64,000 nt of DNA from assembly GCA_039184335.1 (NCBI GenBank), contig JBCDBD010000001.1, forward strand, positions 161,763 through 225,762. The letters are read 5' to 3'. Below are positions 16,477 through 25,091 of the stretch, piece after piece (the first letter of the stretch is position 1; the number at the start of each line of letters is the position of its first letter). Source of the stretch: JBCDBD01 sp039184335 (lineage in GTDB: Bacteria; Bacteroidota; Bacteroidia; Flavobacteriales; Flavobacteriaceae). Under the pieces are notes generated by a model. The model did no database searches. It had not been told where the DNA came from and saw nothing but the letters and a program-made list of their open reading frames with translations. Both the position numbers and the translations under genes were made by a program.

Positions 16477-16477
16477 T

Positions 16478-18892
16478 ATGCACAGAACAGGTTGTATTCT
16501 TTTAAGTTTTCTCTTTTCCATAATGTCTGTTGCCCAAGAGGTAATTGTTTTAGACAACAGCACAGGAAACCCTGTGGTGAACGTTGCCATATACAATAGC
16601 GATAAATCAAAGACGGCCATTACCGATTTTGATGGTAAAAGCGACCTTTCCATTTTTGATGGCAACGAAAGAATCACGTTTAAGCATATCAGTTATCAAA
16701 CGTATAAGACTTCGAAGGTACAGGCAGCGAAAAGGGGCAATCGCATTTTTTTGGTTTTAAGGCCAGAACAATTGGACGAAGTGGTCATGTCGGTGTCAAA
16801 ATGGGAACAGCAACGAAAGGATGTTCCTCAAAAGATCATATCTATAGGAGCAAGGAGCATTGCGTTTTCAAATCCGCAAACTTCAGCAGATTTACTGCAA
16901 AACAGTGGTCAGGTATTTGTACAGAAAAGTCAACTAGGTGGGGGCAGCCCTATGATACGGGGCTTTGCTACCAATCGGGTACTGTTATCTGTCGATGGAG
17001 TTCGTATGAACAATGCTATTTTCAGGGGGGGTAATGTACAGAATGTGATTTCAATCGATCCATTCACTATTAAAAACACAGAGGTTATTTTTGGCCCCGG
17101 TTCTGTAATCTATGGAAGTGATGCCATTGGGGGGGTCATGAACTTTTTTACCAAGAAACCTCAATTTTCCTTTACCGATAGCCTAACGGTTTCAGGAAAT
17201 ATGAACTACCGATTTTCAAGTGCCAATAATGAAAATACCGGACATGTGGCCCTCAATTTAGGACAACGAAAGTGGAGTGCCTTGACCAGCGTGTCATACA
17301 ATAATTTTGATGATTTGGTGATGGGCAGCCATGGCCCTGATTCCTATTTAAGACCAACGTATGTGGTTAGGCGTAATGGTCAAGATGAATTGGTTGAAAA
17401 CGATAATCCCGAAAAACAGGTGCCTTCGGGCTATGACCAAATAAATTTTTTACAAAAATTCAGCTACCGGCCGAGTAATAACTGGATATATGATCTAGGG
17501 GTCTACTATTCAGAAACTTCAGATCATTCGAGGTATGATCGATTGATCCGTCCAAACAGTGAAGGTGATGGGCTTCGCTCGGCAGAGTGGTTTTATGGAC
17601 CTCAAAAATGGTTCATGGGTAATGCACAGATTACAAAAAAAGGTAAAAATAGGTTCTATAACGGTATTAAACTGACCACAGCCTATCAGTTTTTTGAAGA
17701 AAGTAGAAACGAGCGAAGCTTTCAAGACCCCATTCGCTATACCACTGAAGAAAAAGTAGATGCAATTTCAGTAAATCTTGATTTCGAAAACAAGAAGTTG
17801 GGGAGTTTGGGATTGTATTATGGTGCAGAGTATGTTTTTAACAAAGTTAGTTCAACAGGTAGCCAACGTAACATAGAGACCGAGGAAATCGGGGGATCTC
17901 CTTCACGATATCCAGATGGGGCAACTTGGCAAACGTTTGCCGGCTATGTCAATAGCGAGTATAAGCTCAAGCCCAATTTCACCTTGCTTTCCGGTGTACG
18001 GTATAGTCAAATTTGGGTCGATGCCCAATTTGAGGATACGTTCTTTGATTTTCCCTTTGAGGAAGCCGATATCATTACAGGGGCATTGACGGGAAGTCTT
18101 GGGTTTAGCTGGTTTCCGAAAGCAGACCTACAGCTCACGCTAAACGGATCCACAGGATTTCGTGCGCCCAATATCGATGATATCGGTAAGATTTTTGATT
18201 CAGAACCGGGGTCGGTAGTGGTGCCCAATCCAGATTTAGAACCTGAATATGCCTACAATATTGATTTTGGGGTTCGAAAGAATTTTGACAATATTCTAGT
18301 GCTTAGAGGCTCAGCTTTTTATACCTATTTGGTCGATGCCTTAGTCCGTAGGGATTTTGAATTCAGTGGACAGCGTGAAATAGTATACAATGGCGAACTG
18401 AGCAATGTGCAGGCGATTCAGAATGCCGCAAAGGCGTATGTATATGGTTTTGAGCTTGGGCTTGAGGCTTTTGTGAACGAAAACTGGTCGATTTCAAGTA
18501 ATTTGACATTGACCGAGGGAATTGAAGAAGATGATGATGGTATCGATTCACCGGCAAGGCATGTAGCTCCGACATTTGCCGATGTACATTTGATTTGGCA
18601 GAACCAAAAAATCAAAGCAGATTTTTTTCTGAACTACAATGGAGAGATACCTTTTAATGATTTGGCCTATTCAGAACGCAATAAGCCTTTTATCTACGCG
18701 ACTGACGAAAATGGGAATCCCTATTCACCATCATGGTACACCTTGAACGTTCGGTCACAATACCAAGTTTCACACGCATTGACGGCAAATTTAAGTATTG
18801 AGAACGTAACAGACCAACGCTATCGAACCTATTCTTCAGGAATAGTTGCACCGGGGTTTAACCTGGTTTTAGGATTGGGTTATCGTTTTTGA
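16478..18892 (+). CDS. TonB-dependent outer-membrane receptor
   Basis: An 804-residue receptor starting at ATG 16478, 1 bp after the recO stop. It has a signal peptide (about 1-21, ending MSVAQ), a carboxypeptidase-D-regulatory-like repeat (VIVLDNSTGNPVVNVAIYN... AITDFDGK), the plug domain (SADLLQNSGQVFVQKSQLGGGSPMIRGFATNRVLLSVDGVRMNNAIFRGG in pieces) and a 22-strand-type barrel ending in GLGYRF with terminal Phe. The plug is of the siderophore/heme receptor type (FepA/BtuB-like), not SusC-like, so metal-chelate uptake is likely. No Fur box or partner gene is visible nearby, and the link to recO may be only positional. Confidence 0.9.
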   Translation: MHRTGCILLSFLFSIMSVAQEVIVLDNSTGNPVVNVAIYNSDKSKTAITDFDGKSDLSIFDGNERITFKHISYQTYKTSKVQAAKRGNRIFLVLRPEQLDEVVMSVSKWEQQRKDVPQKIISIGARSIAFSNPQTSADLLQNSGQVFVQKSQLGGGSPMIRGFATNRVLLSVDGVRMNNAIFRGGNVQNVISIDPFTIKNTEVIFGPGSVIYGSDAIGGVMNFFTKKPQFSFTDSLTVSGNMNYRFSSANNENTGHVALNLGQRKWSALTSVSYNNFDDLVMGSHGPDSYLRPTYVVRRNGQDELVENDNPEKQVPSGYDQINFLQKFSYRPSNNWIYDLGVYYSETSDHSRYDRLIRPNSEGDGLRSAEWFYGPQKWFMGNAQITKKGKNRFYNGIKLTTAYQFFEESRNERSFQDPIRYTTEEKVDAISVNLDFENKKLGSLGLYYGAEYVFNKVSSTGSQRNIETEEIGGSPSRYPDGATWQTFAGYVNSEYKLKPNFTLLSGVRYSQIWVDAQFEDTFFDFPFEEADIITGALTGSLGFSWFPKADLQLTLNGSTGFRAPNIDDIGKIFDSEPGSVVVPNPDLEPEYAYNIDFGVRKNFDNILVLRGSAFYTYLVDALVRRDFEFSGQREIVYNGELSNVQAIQNAAKAYVYGFELGLEAFVNENWSISSNLTLTEGIEEDDDGIDSPARHVAPTFADVHLIWQNQKIKADFFLNYNGEIPFNDLAYSERNKPFIYATDENGNPYSPSWYTLNVRSQYQVSHALTANLSIENVTDQRYRTYSSGIVAPGFNLVLGLGYRF

Positions 18893-18977
18893 TGTGCAGT
18901 CTTTTCAGGAGTAAAGACAAGACTTTTGGTATCAACTAAATACGAAGGAGGGACGCATTTAATTCGATCTAAATTTT

Positions 18978-18985
18978 TAATTTTG
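18978..18985 (+). promoter_or_regulatory. Candidate -7 box upstream of ileS
   Basis: TAATTTTG matches TAnnTTTG and lies 31 bp before the ileS ATG. No convincing TTG -33 element is seen at the right distance. Confidence 0.35.
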
Positions 18986-19016
18986 CAAACTCGGAATTCA
19001 AGAACGAGGTACAGTT

Positions 19017-22000
19017 ATGAAGTTTGCAGAATATAAGGGATTGGACCTGGCCAAAGTGGCAAAGGAAATACTTTTCTATTGGAAAGAGAACAGCATTTTT
19101 GAGAAAAGTATTACTATTCGAGAGGGTAAGCAAAGCTATGTTTTTTATGAGGGGCCACCTTCGGCGAACGGAATGCCAGGAATCCACCATGTGATGGCGC
19201 GTACGATCAAAGACATTTTTCCCCGCTATAAGACCATGAAAGGATATCAGGTAAAACGAAAAGCGGGATGGGATACGCATGGGCTGCCCATTGAACTTGG
19301 CGTAGAAAAAGAACTGGGCATCACCAAGGAAGACATCGGCAAAAAAATTTCGATAGAAGCATACAATGAAGCTTGCAAAAGTGCAGTGATGCGGTATACC
19401 GATGTATGGAATGACATGACGGAAAAAATAGGGTATTGGGTTGATATGGATGACCCCTATGTCACGTACAAGCCCAAATATATGGAGTCGGTATGGTGGC
19501 TTTTGAAGCAGATTTATGACAAAGGCCTCATTTATAAAGGATATACCATTCAGCCGTATTCCCCCAAAGCGGGTACGGGGCTCAGCTCTCATGAACTGAA
19601 CCAACCCGGCACCTATCAAGATGTGACCGATACCACGGTCACTGCACAATTCAAGGCCGATAGGGCATCACTCCCCAATTTTCTTAAAGGAGTTGAAGGA
19701 GCCATATATCTTTTAGCGTGGACAACCACACCTTGGACCCTTCCTTCGAACACAGCATTGACTGTTGGGCCAAAGATTGATTACATATTGGTGAAATCGT
19801 TTAACCAATACACTTTTGAGTCCATTAACGTCATTGTTGCCAAGGCATTGGTAGGCAAACAGTTTTCAGGAAAATTCTACGAAACTGCGAACGAGGCAGA
19901 TTTTTCCAATTTTAAATCTGGCGACAAAAAAATTCCGTATCAGATACTGTCAGAGTTTAAAGGAAAAGATTTGGTTGAAATCAGGTACGAGCAGCTTATT
20001 GCATATGCACAGCCCTATCAAAAACCTGAGAACGCCTTTCGGGTCATTGCTGGCGATTTTGTTACGACTGACGACGGTACCGGAATTGTGCATACTGCAC
20101 CGACGTTTGGTGCAGATGATGCCTTTGTGGCCAAACAAGCCGTACCTGAAGTACCACCGATGTTGGTTCTTGATGAGAAAGGAAATGCTGTTCCCTTGGT
20201 TGATTTACAAGGTAGGTTTCGCCCCGAATTAAGGGAACTAGGGGGTAAATACGTAAAGAACGAATATTATGAAGCCGGTAAGGCGCCTGAAAAATCAGTT
20301 GATGTCGAAATAGCCATCAAGCTCAAAGAAGAAAACAAGGCATTTAAAGTTGAAAAATACCTACACAGCTATCCTAATTGTTGGCGTACTGACAAACCGA
20401 TTTTGTACTATCCGTTGGATTCCTGGTTTATTAAGGTGACCGACATCAAAGACCGCATGTACGAATTGAACCAAACCATCAATTGGAAACCAACGGCCAC
20501 TGGTGAAGGCCGCTTTGGCAATTGGCTGGCCAATGCCAATGATTGGAACCTTTCACGTTCAAGATATTGGGGCATTCCACTCCCTATTTGGCGTTCAGCA
20601 GACGGTAAGGAAGAAATTATAATAGGTTCCGTGGCCGAGTTGAAAGAAGAAATGGCGAAGGCAGTTGCGGCTGGTGTGCTAAATCAGGATATTTTTCCTG
20701 ATTTTGTGGTTGGTGATATGAGCGAATCAAACTATGGCACCATTGATTTACATAAGAATGTTATAGACCAGATTGTGTTGATTTCCCCTTCTGGAAAGCC
20801 CATGAAAAGGGAAACTGACCTCATCGATGTCTGGTTTGACAGTGGTTCGATGCCCTATGCGCAATGGCACTACCCTTTTGAAAATAAACCTCTTATTGAT
20901 GAGGGGGTGGCCTTTCCGGCAAATTTTATTGCTGAAGGCGTGGATCAAACAAGGGGGTGGTTCTATACACTTCACGCCATAGCGACCATGGTGTTTGATG
21001 CTGTTTCGTACAAGAATGTGGTTTCGAACGGTTTGGTACTTGACAAGGAAGGGAAAAAGATGTCCAAACGCCTGGGCAATGCCGTTGACCCTTTTGAAAC
21101 TGTTGGTGAACATGGGGCAGATGCAACCCGTTGGTACATGATATCAAATGCAAATCCATGGGATAATCTGAAATTTGATGTTGACGGTATTCTTGAGGTA
21201 AAGCGTAAATTTTTTGGTACGCTTTACAACACCTATTCTTTTTTTGCACTTTACGCCAATATTGATGGGTTTATCTTCAAAGAAGAAGACATTGTATTAA
21301 GTGAGCGACCCGAGATAGATCAATGGATTCTCTCAGAATTACATACGTTGATCCAGAACGTTGATGCTGCATATGCGGATTACGAGCCAACAAGGGCGGC
21401 AAGGGCCATTTCTGATTACGTACAGGAAAACCTGAGCAATTGGTATGTACGTTTGAGCAGAAGACGTTTCTGGAAAGGGGATTATCAAAAAGACAAAATA
21501 GCGGCATATCAAACCTTGTACAGTTGTTTGGTAACAATTGCAAAGCTTTCAGCCCCATTGGCTCCCTTCTATATGGATAGACTCTATAAAGATTTAGATA
21601 CGACAACCCAAAAAGAAGGCTTTGAAAGTGTGCATCTATCCAATTTTCCTATCGCTGATAAGGCAATGATCAACACGAAATTGGAAAGTAAGATGCAGAC
21701 TGCCCAAAAAATTTCTTCTTTGGTATTGTCATTACGCCAAAAAGAGAAGATCAAGGTGCGCCAACCTTTGCAAAAGATTATGATTCCCGTACGTGACAAG
21801 GCGCAGCGAAGAGAGATAGAAGCAGTTTCAGGTCTGATCAAATCAGAGGTCAATGTAAAAGAGATAGAGCTGCTTGATGATGCATCGGGTATTTTGGTCA
21901 AACAAATAAAACCTAACTTTAAGCTGCTGGGGCCTAAATTCGGAAAGGATATGAAGGCTATTGCCGTTGCCGTAGGGCGATTTGGGCAAGAAGATATCAA

Positions 22001-22418
22001 AAAAATCGAGCGTGAAGGCGAAATATTGCTACAATTGGAAAATAAAAATCTTAAATTACAGTTTTCCGATGTAGAGATTACCTCACAGGATATTGAAGGA
22101 TGGTTGGTAGCCAGTTCGGGTTCTTTGACCGTAGCACTTGATGTCACAATCAATGACGACCTGAAAAAGGAAGGTATTGCAAGGGAATTGGTCAATAGGA
22201 TCCAGAATATGAGGAAGGAATCTGGATTTGAAGTGACCGATAAGATTGATTTAAAAATATTGAAAGATGGTTTTGTCGAAAAGGCTGTGGAAAGTAATGT
22301 GGCATACATTAAATCTGAAACCTTGGCTGCAGAATTGGACTTTGAAGAAAACCTAGAAAAAGGCACTGCAGTTGCCTTTGATGAAGTGAATACAAGATTG
22401 TTTATCCAAAAACACTAA
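19017..22418 (+). CDS. ileS: Isoleucyl-tRNA synthetase
   Basis: A 1133-residue class Ia synthetase of the long (eukaryote-like, IleS2) type. The HIGH region appears as YEGPPSANGMPGIHHVM (about 44-60), a normal variant in Bacteroidota. The WTTTPWTLPSNTA motif marks the editing (CP1) domain, and KMSKRLGNAVDPFE is the KMSKS loop. The anticodon-binding region with NWYVRLSRRRFW follows, and a long C-terminal domain completes the protein. It charges tRNA-Ile and edits Val-tRNA-Ile. IleS2 enzymes are known to be more resistant to mupirocin than IleS1. It heads a likely operon: dksA-like gene 2 bp after its stop, an exported protein, then lspA. Confidence 0.96.
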   Translation: MKFAEYKGLDLAKVAKEILFYWKENSIFEKSITIREGKQSYVFYEGPPSANGMPGIHHVMARTIKDIFPRYKTMKGYQVKRKAGWDTHGLPIELGVEKELGITKEDIGKKISIEAYNEACKSAVMRYTDVWNDMTEKIGYWVDMDDPYVTYKPKYMESVWWLLKQIYDKGLIYKGYTIQPYSPKAGTGLSSHELNQPGTYQDVTDTTVTAQFKADRASLPNFLKGVEGAIYLLAWTTTPWTLPSNTALTVGPKIDYILVKSFNQYTFESINVIVAKALVGKQFSGKFYETANEADFSNFKSGDKKIPYQILSEFKGKDLVEIRYEQLIAYAQPYQKPENAFRVIAGDFVTTDDGTGIVHTAPTFGADDAFVAKQAVPEVPPMLVLDEKGNAVPLVDLQGRFRPELRELGGKYVKNEYYEAGKAPEKSVDVEIAIKLKEENKAFKVEKYLHSYPNCWRTDKPILYYPLDSWFIKVTDIKDRMYELNQTINWKPTATGEGRFGNWLANANDWNLSRSRYWGIPLPIWRSADGKEEIIIGSVAELKEEMAKAVAAGVLNQDIFPDFVVGDMSESNYGTIDLHKNVIDQIVLISPSGKPMKRETDLIDVWFDSGSMPYAQWHYPFENKPLIDEGVAFPANFIAEGVDQTRGWFYTLHAIATMVFDAVSYKNVVSNGLVLDKEGKKMSKRLGNAVDPFETVGEHGADATRWYMISNANPWDNLKFDVDGILEVKRKFFGTLYNTYSFFALYANIDGFIFKEEDIVLSERPEIDQWILSELHTLIQNVDAAYADYEPTRAARAISDYVQENLSNWYVRLSRRRFWKGDYQKDKIAAYQTLYSCLVTIAKLSAPLAPFYMDRLYKDLDTTTQKEGFESVHLSNFPIADKAMINTKLESKMQTAQKISSLVLSLRQKEKIKVRQPLQKIMIPVRDKAQRREIEAVSGLIKSEVNVKEIELLDDASGILVKQIKPNFKLLGPKFGKDMKAIAVAVGRFGQEDIKKIEREGEILLQLENKNLKLQFSDVEITSQDIEGWLVASSGSLTVALDVTINDDLKKEGIARELVNRIQNMRKESGFEVTDKIDLKILKDGFVEKAVESNVAYIKSETLAAELDFEENLEKGTAVAFDEVNTRLFIQKH

Positions 22419-22420
22419 AA

Positions 22421-22804
22421 ATGGCAGAAGATTTAAAAGTAAGATATTCAGATAAAGAACTCGAAGCGTTCCGAGCATTGATAGAAGAGAAAATTGAGAA
22501 GGCCAAAAGTCATCTTGAGCTTTTAAAAAGTGCCTACATGAATGATGGCAATAACGGGACCGACGATACATCACCTACTTTCAAGGCGTTTGAAGAAGGT
22601 TCGGAAACCATGAGTAAAGAGGCCAATACCCAACTGGCAATCCGCCAAGAAAAGTTTATACGAGACCTGAAAAATGCGTTACTGCGCATAGAGAACAAGA
22701 CCTACGGGATCTGCCGCGTGACAGGAAAGCTGATCAATAAAGAACGGTTGAAGCTCGTACCCCATGCGACGCTGAGTATTGAGGCCAAGAACATGCAAAA
22801 ATAA
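22421..22804 (+). CDS. DksA/TraR-family protein lacking zinc cysteines
   Basis: A 127-residue DksA/TraR-type protein 2 bp downstream of ileS. The coiled-coil (residues 10-92) and the globular end YGICRVTGKLINKERLKLVPHATL (95-118) are clear. Of the four zinc-finger Cys only Cys98 remains; the positions corresponding to the others hold Thr101, Ser119 and Ala122. Such 'C-minus' DksA proteins are known in other phyla and still bind RNA polymerase. The DxxDxA tip motif is not evident (NDGNNGTDDTSP at 41-52 is acidic but different). It would bind the secondary channel of RNA polymerase and modulate stringent-response promoters. Confidence 0.85.
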   Translation: MAEDLKVRYSDKELEAFRALIEEKIEKAKSHLELLKSAYMNDGNNGTDDTSPTFKAFEEGSETMSKEANTQLAIRQEKFIRDLKNALLRIENKTYGICRVTGKLINKERLKLVPHATLSIEAKNMQK

Positions 22805-22817
22805 CAAAGGGCGCCTT

Positions 22818-23456
22818 ATGCCGTTTTTGTTTATGAGGGCATTGGTACTTCTGCTTTTTGTGTTTTCCTTTATCTCAAAGGCCACAGCCCAAAAGTTGGT
22901 AAAAAAAGCTGTTCTGAATCCGCATATCGAATACATTCAAGTCGATACGAAAAACTGCTATCAAGTCGATATGAAAACATCGTTTTCAAACGAATTGTCA
23001 GTTTCGGCAGTGATAGATGGGGAATATAAAAGGGATATCGTGGTGCATATAGCCGAGGAAGGTAAAACGGTTCTTGTTACCACAGGTTTTCAACCTAATT
23101 TTATCACCCCCAATGATAAGTTAAGTGCTCATAAGGTAATTTCAATAGCGTTGGCCGTGACAGTGCCCCAATTCACTGATGTCCAGTTATATGGGAACAG
23201 CAGCAATGTCTATATAGAAGGAGCATACAAGAGGTTACGGGTGAGCCTTGCCGACGGTAGCTGTATCTTGAACAAGGTGATTGAAGACGTAAGCGTACAA
23301 ACGCAGCAGGGTGCTATTTTTGCGAAGGCATCCAGCGGAGTGGTACAGGCGCAAAGCAGTTATGGAAGATTACATCTAGAGACCATTCCAAAAGGGGGTG
23401 CCACTTATCGCCTTTCATCGATAGAAGGGGATATCCATCTCGAGAAAATCGAATAA
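22818..23456 (+). CDS. Exported beta-rich protein (adhesin/DUF4097-like) in the ileS-lspA operon
   Basis: A 212-residue protein starting at ATG 22818 (or ATG 22833), 13 bp after the DksA-like stop. Residues 1-25 form a signal peptide ending in KATAQ. The mature protein consists of short repeated strands with alternating hydrophobic residues (TDVQLYGNSSNVYIEGAYKRLRVSLADGS, then EDVSVQTQQGAIFAKASSGVVQAQSSYGR), the pattern of a right-handed beta-helix or DUF4097 'adhesin' domain. No lipobox is seen, so it is periplasmic or surface-exposed. Function unknown. Its place between ileS and lspA is not part of the classical cluster of other phyla. Confidence 0.7.
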   Translation: MPFLFMRALVLLLFVFSFISKATAQKLVKKAVLNPHIEYIQVDTKNCYQVDMKTSFSNELSVSAVIDGEYKRDIVVHIAEEGKTVLVTTGFQPNFITPNDKLSAHKVISIALAVTVPQFTDVQLYGNSSNVYIEGAYKRLRVSLADGSCILNKVIEDVSVQTQQGAIFAKASSGVVQAQSSYGRLHLETIPKGGATYRLSSIEGDIHLEKIE

Positions 23457-23462
23457 TATCCA

Positions 23463-23470
23463 TACTTTTG
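23463..23470 (+). promoter_or_regulatory. Candidate -7 box before lspA
   Basis: TACTTTTG fits TAnnTTTG and sits 18 bp before the lspA ATG, in the gap after the preceding stop. It could give lspA its own transcript; no -33 TTG is seen. Confidence 0.3.
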
Positions 23471-23488
23471 CGCAATCTATTTTGAAGA

Positions 23489-24124
23489 ATGGGCCTGAAA
23501 AAATCCTTATTGATCATATTGGTGGTCCTGTTGCTGGACCAAGTCAGTAAAATCTATATCAAAACTAACTTTGTACTTGGTGAGCCCTATCAGGTTTTCA
23601 ATTGGTTCAAAATATTGTTTATTGAGAATGAAGGAGCGGCTTGGGGAACCAAGTTGAGTGATATTCTTCCCATTTCTGAATCGGTGGGCAAGTTGTTCCT
23701 TACCATCTTTAGACTTTTTGCCATTACAGGTATTGGATACTGGCTTTATGATATTATAAAAAAGGAATCTTCAAGAACCCTTATCATAGCGGTTTCCTTG
23801 ATTTTTGCCGGAGCCTTGGGCAATATTATTGACTCTGTGTTTTATGGGATGGTCTTCGATCACAGTAACAATCAGGTTGCTACCTTATTTGCTGATGAAC
23901 CGTATGGGAAACTATTTTATGGCAAGGTGGTCGATATGCTTTATTTTCCATTGATAGATGCCACTTGGCCTGAATGGATGCCTTGGTTGGGAGGAACTAA
24001 TTTTCGCTTTTTTGAACCTGTTTTCAATATTGCCGATTCAGCAATCAGTGTCGGTGTGGGCATACTTATTTTATTCAACAAAAAGGCTTTCCCGAAAAAA
24101 GACGAAAGTATTCAAAAAGAATAG
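23489..24124 (+). CDS. lspA: Lipoprotein signal peptidase II
   Basis: A 211-residue inner-membrane aspartyl protease with four hydrophobic segments. Family motifs are present in order: LLLDQVSKIYIK (14-25), ENEGAAWG (46-53), GNIIDSVFYG (111-120), VVDMLYF (147-153; catalytic Asp149) and FNIADSAISVG (179-189; catalytic Asp183). It removes signal peptides from prolipoproteins after lipid attachment, the step needed by the many lipoproteins in this window. The insert between the two catalytic motifs (121-178) is longer than in Proteobacteria, as is common in Bacteroidota. The 3' end overlaps the convergent cyclo-ligase gene by 13 bp. Confidence 0.95.
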   Translation: MGLKKSLLIILVVLLLDQVSKIYIKTNFVLGEPYQVFNWFKILFIENEGAAWGTKLSDILPISESVGKLFLTIFRLFAITGIGYWLYDIIKKESSRTLIIAVSLIFAGALGNIIDSVFYGMVFDHSNNQVATLFADEPYGKLFYGKVVDMLYFPLIDATWPEWMPWLGGTNFRFFEPVFNIADSAISVGVGILILFNKKAFPKKDESIQKE

Positions 24125-24672
24125 GTCTTATTGGGTGTAATGCAATAATCCAGTTTGACATCGCCTGCATTGATGTCCACTATTTTTTTCTCTGGACCAA
24201 AGAATGACAATCCTATTTTAATTGTTTTTGGCCTACACTTTTGTAAGAATATATCGTAGTATCCTTTTCCATAGCCTACACGATGACCTGTGACATCAAA
24301 AGACAAAAGGGGAACGAACACAACATCGATTTTATGCTCGGGCACCTCAATTCCGTCTTGGGGTTCAGGAACGAGCCATTTATTTTTTTTGATTAAGGTA
24401 CTGTCAGTGAGAAGGTAATTTTTGAGTTGATTTTCATTGCCCATTTTGGGGATGACAATATTTTTGTCCTTAGCATGGAGAATGGTGATAATTGGTGAGG
24501 TATCTACCTCTTTTTTTTCCATTATGCTCAAAAACAAATGGAAATAAAAAAAATCCCAAATCGGGATTTGCAACAATCTATTGGCTATGGAGTGACTATA
24601 CGTTTCAGTACTAGAAAAATCAAGTGTTCTTCTTTTTTCTATGTATCTTTTTCTAAGCTCATGTTTCAACAT
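24112..24672 (-). CDS. 5-formyltetrahydrofolate cyclo-ligase
   Basis: A 186-residue protein of the 5-FTHF cyclo-ligase family (YgfA type). The N-terminus LKHELRKRYIEKRRTLDF is the usual ATP-contacting Arg/Lys-rich start; KNIVIPKMGNENQLKNY is the folate-site strand, and GHRVGYGKGYYDIFLQK is the ATP-binding signature. It converts 5-formyl-THF to 5,10-methenyl-THF with ATP, clearing an inhibitor of folate enzymes. It is convergent with lspA. A 28-codon membrane-peptide reading frame lies just upstream on the same strand. Confidence 0.92.
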   Translation of the reverse strand: MLKHELRKRYIEKRRTLDFSSTETYSHSIANRLLQIPIWDFFYFHLFLSIMEKKEVDTSPIITILHAKDKNIVIPKMGNENQLKNYLLTDSTLIKKNKWLVPEPQDGIEVPEHKIDVVFVPLLSFDVTGHRVGYGKGYYDIFLQKCRPKTIKIGLSFFGPEKKIVDINAGDVKLDYCITPNKTYSF

Positions 24673-24714
24673 GCAAGATGTTGATATTTTGGGGAAGGTT
24701 CTAGGATGGTTGGT

Positions 24715-24801
24715 CTAATCTTTGGTTGATATAGCGAAATAAACCTTGAAGAAAAGCATCAAGATGAGGTACATTCCTAGAACAATGACATAGTTTTCCA
24801 T
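24715..24801 (-). CDS. Possible 28-residue membrane peptide
   Basis: An ATG at 24801 opens a 28-codon frame ending in TAG at 24715. The peptide starts MENYVIVLGMYLILML and continues FFKVYFAISTKD: one transmembrane helix with a charged end, a composition unlike random sequence. It lies 42 bp upstream of the cyclo-ligase gene on the same strand. No homologue is known to me and no ribosome-binding site helps, so this is a tentative call. Confidence 0.35.
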   Translation of the reverse strand: MENYVIVLGMYLILMLFFKVYFAISTKD

Positions 24802-25091
24802 TTGTTAACTTTAATCTACTTTAAAGGTAAATAAAAATTCAGAAATAATCCTATGAACTGCATTTTTTATCGGTGAACTGCACTTTTTTTACCAAAAATT
24901 TAACGATTCAGCGATATAAATCGTTCAAATTTTGACGCCAAACACCCCTAAGCATCATTTTTCAAGTATGTGACGACTTTTTTTACACGATTTGTGGGAG
25001 GCAGTTAAAATATAAAATCACACCTCGCATTATAAAAAAACATAGTAATTTAATCTTGGATTTTGATTGATATAGCAATCTTCTTGTATTT
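24802..25091. other. Intergenic region upstream of uvrC with paired direct repeats
   Basis: No gene is seen. Two direct copies of TGAACTGCA (24854-24862 and 24874-24882), each followed by a T-run, lie exactly 20 bp apart, that is two helical turns, which suits a dimeric regulator or tandem binding. They are 53 bp upstream of the small minus-strand frame and about 210 bp upstream of uvrC. Confidence 0.4.

Noticed and set aside
18969..19649. 226-codon frame antisense to ileS
   Set aside because: Fully opposite a certain synthetase gene; composition is typical of an antisense shadow.
21584..22366. 260-codon frame antisense to the ileS 3' part
   Set aside because: Long but Ser/Ile/Leu-rich, opposite conserved ileS codons; no motif.
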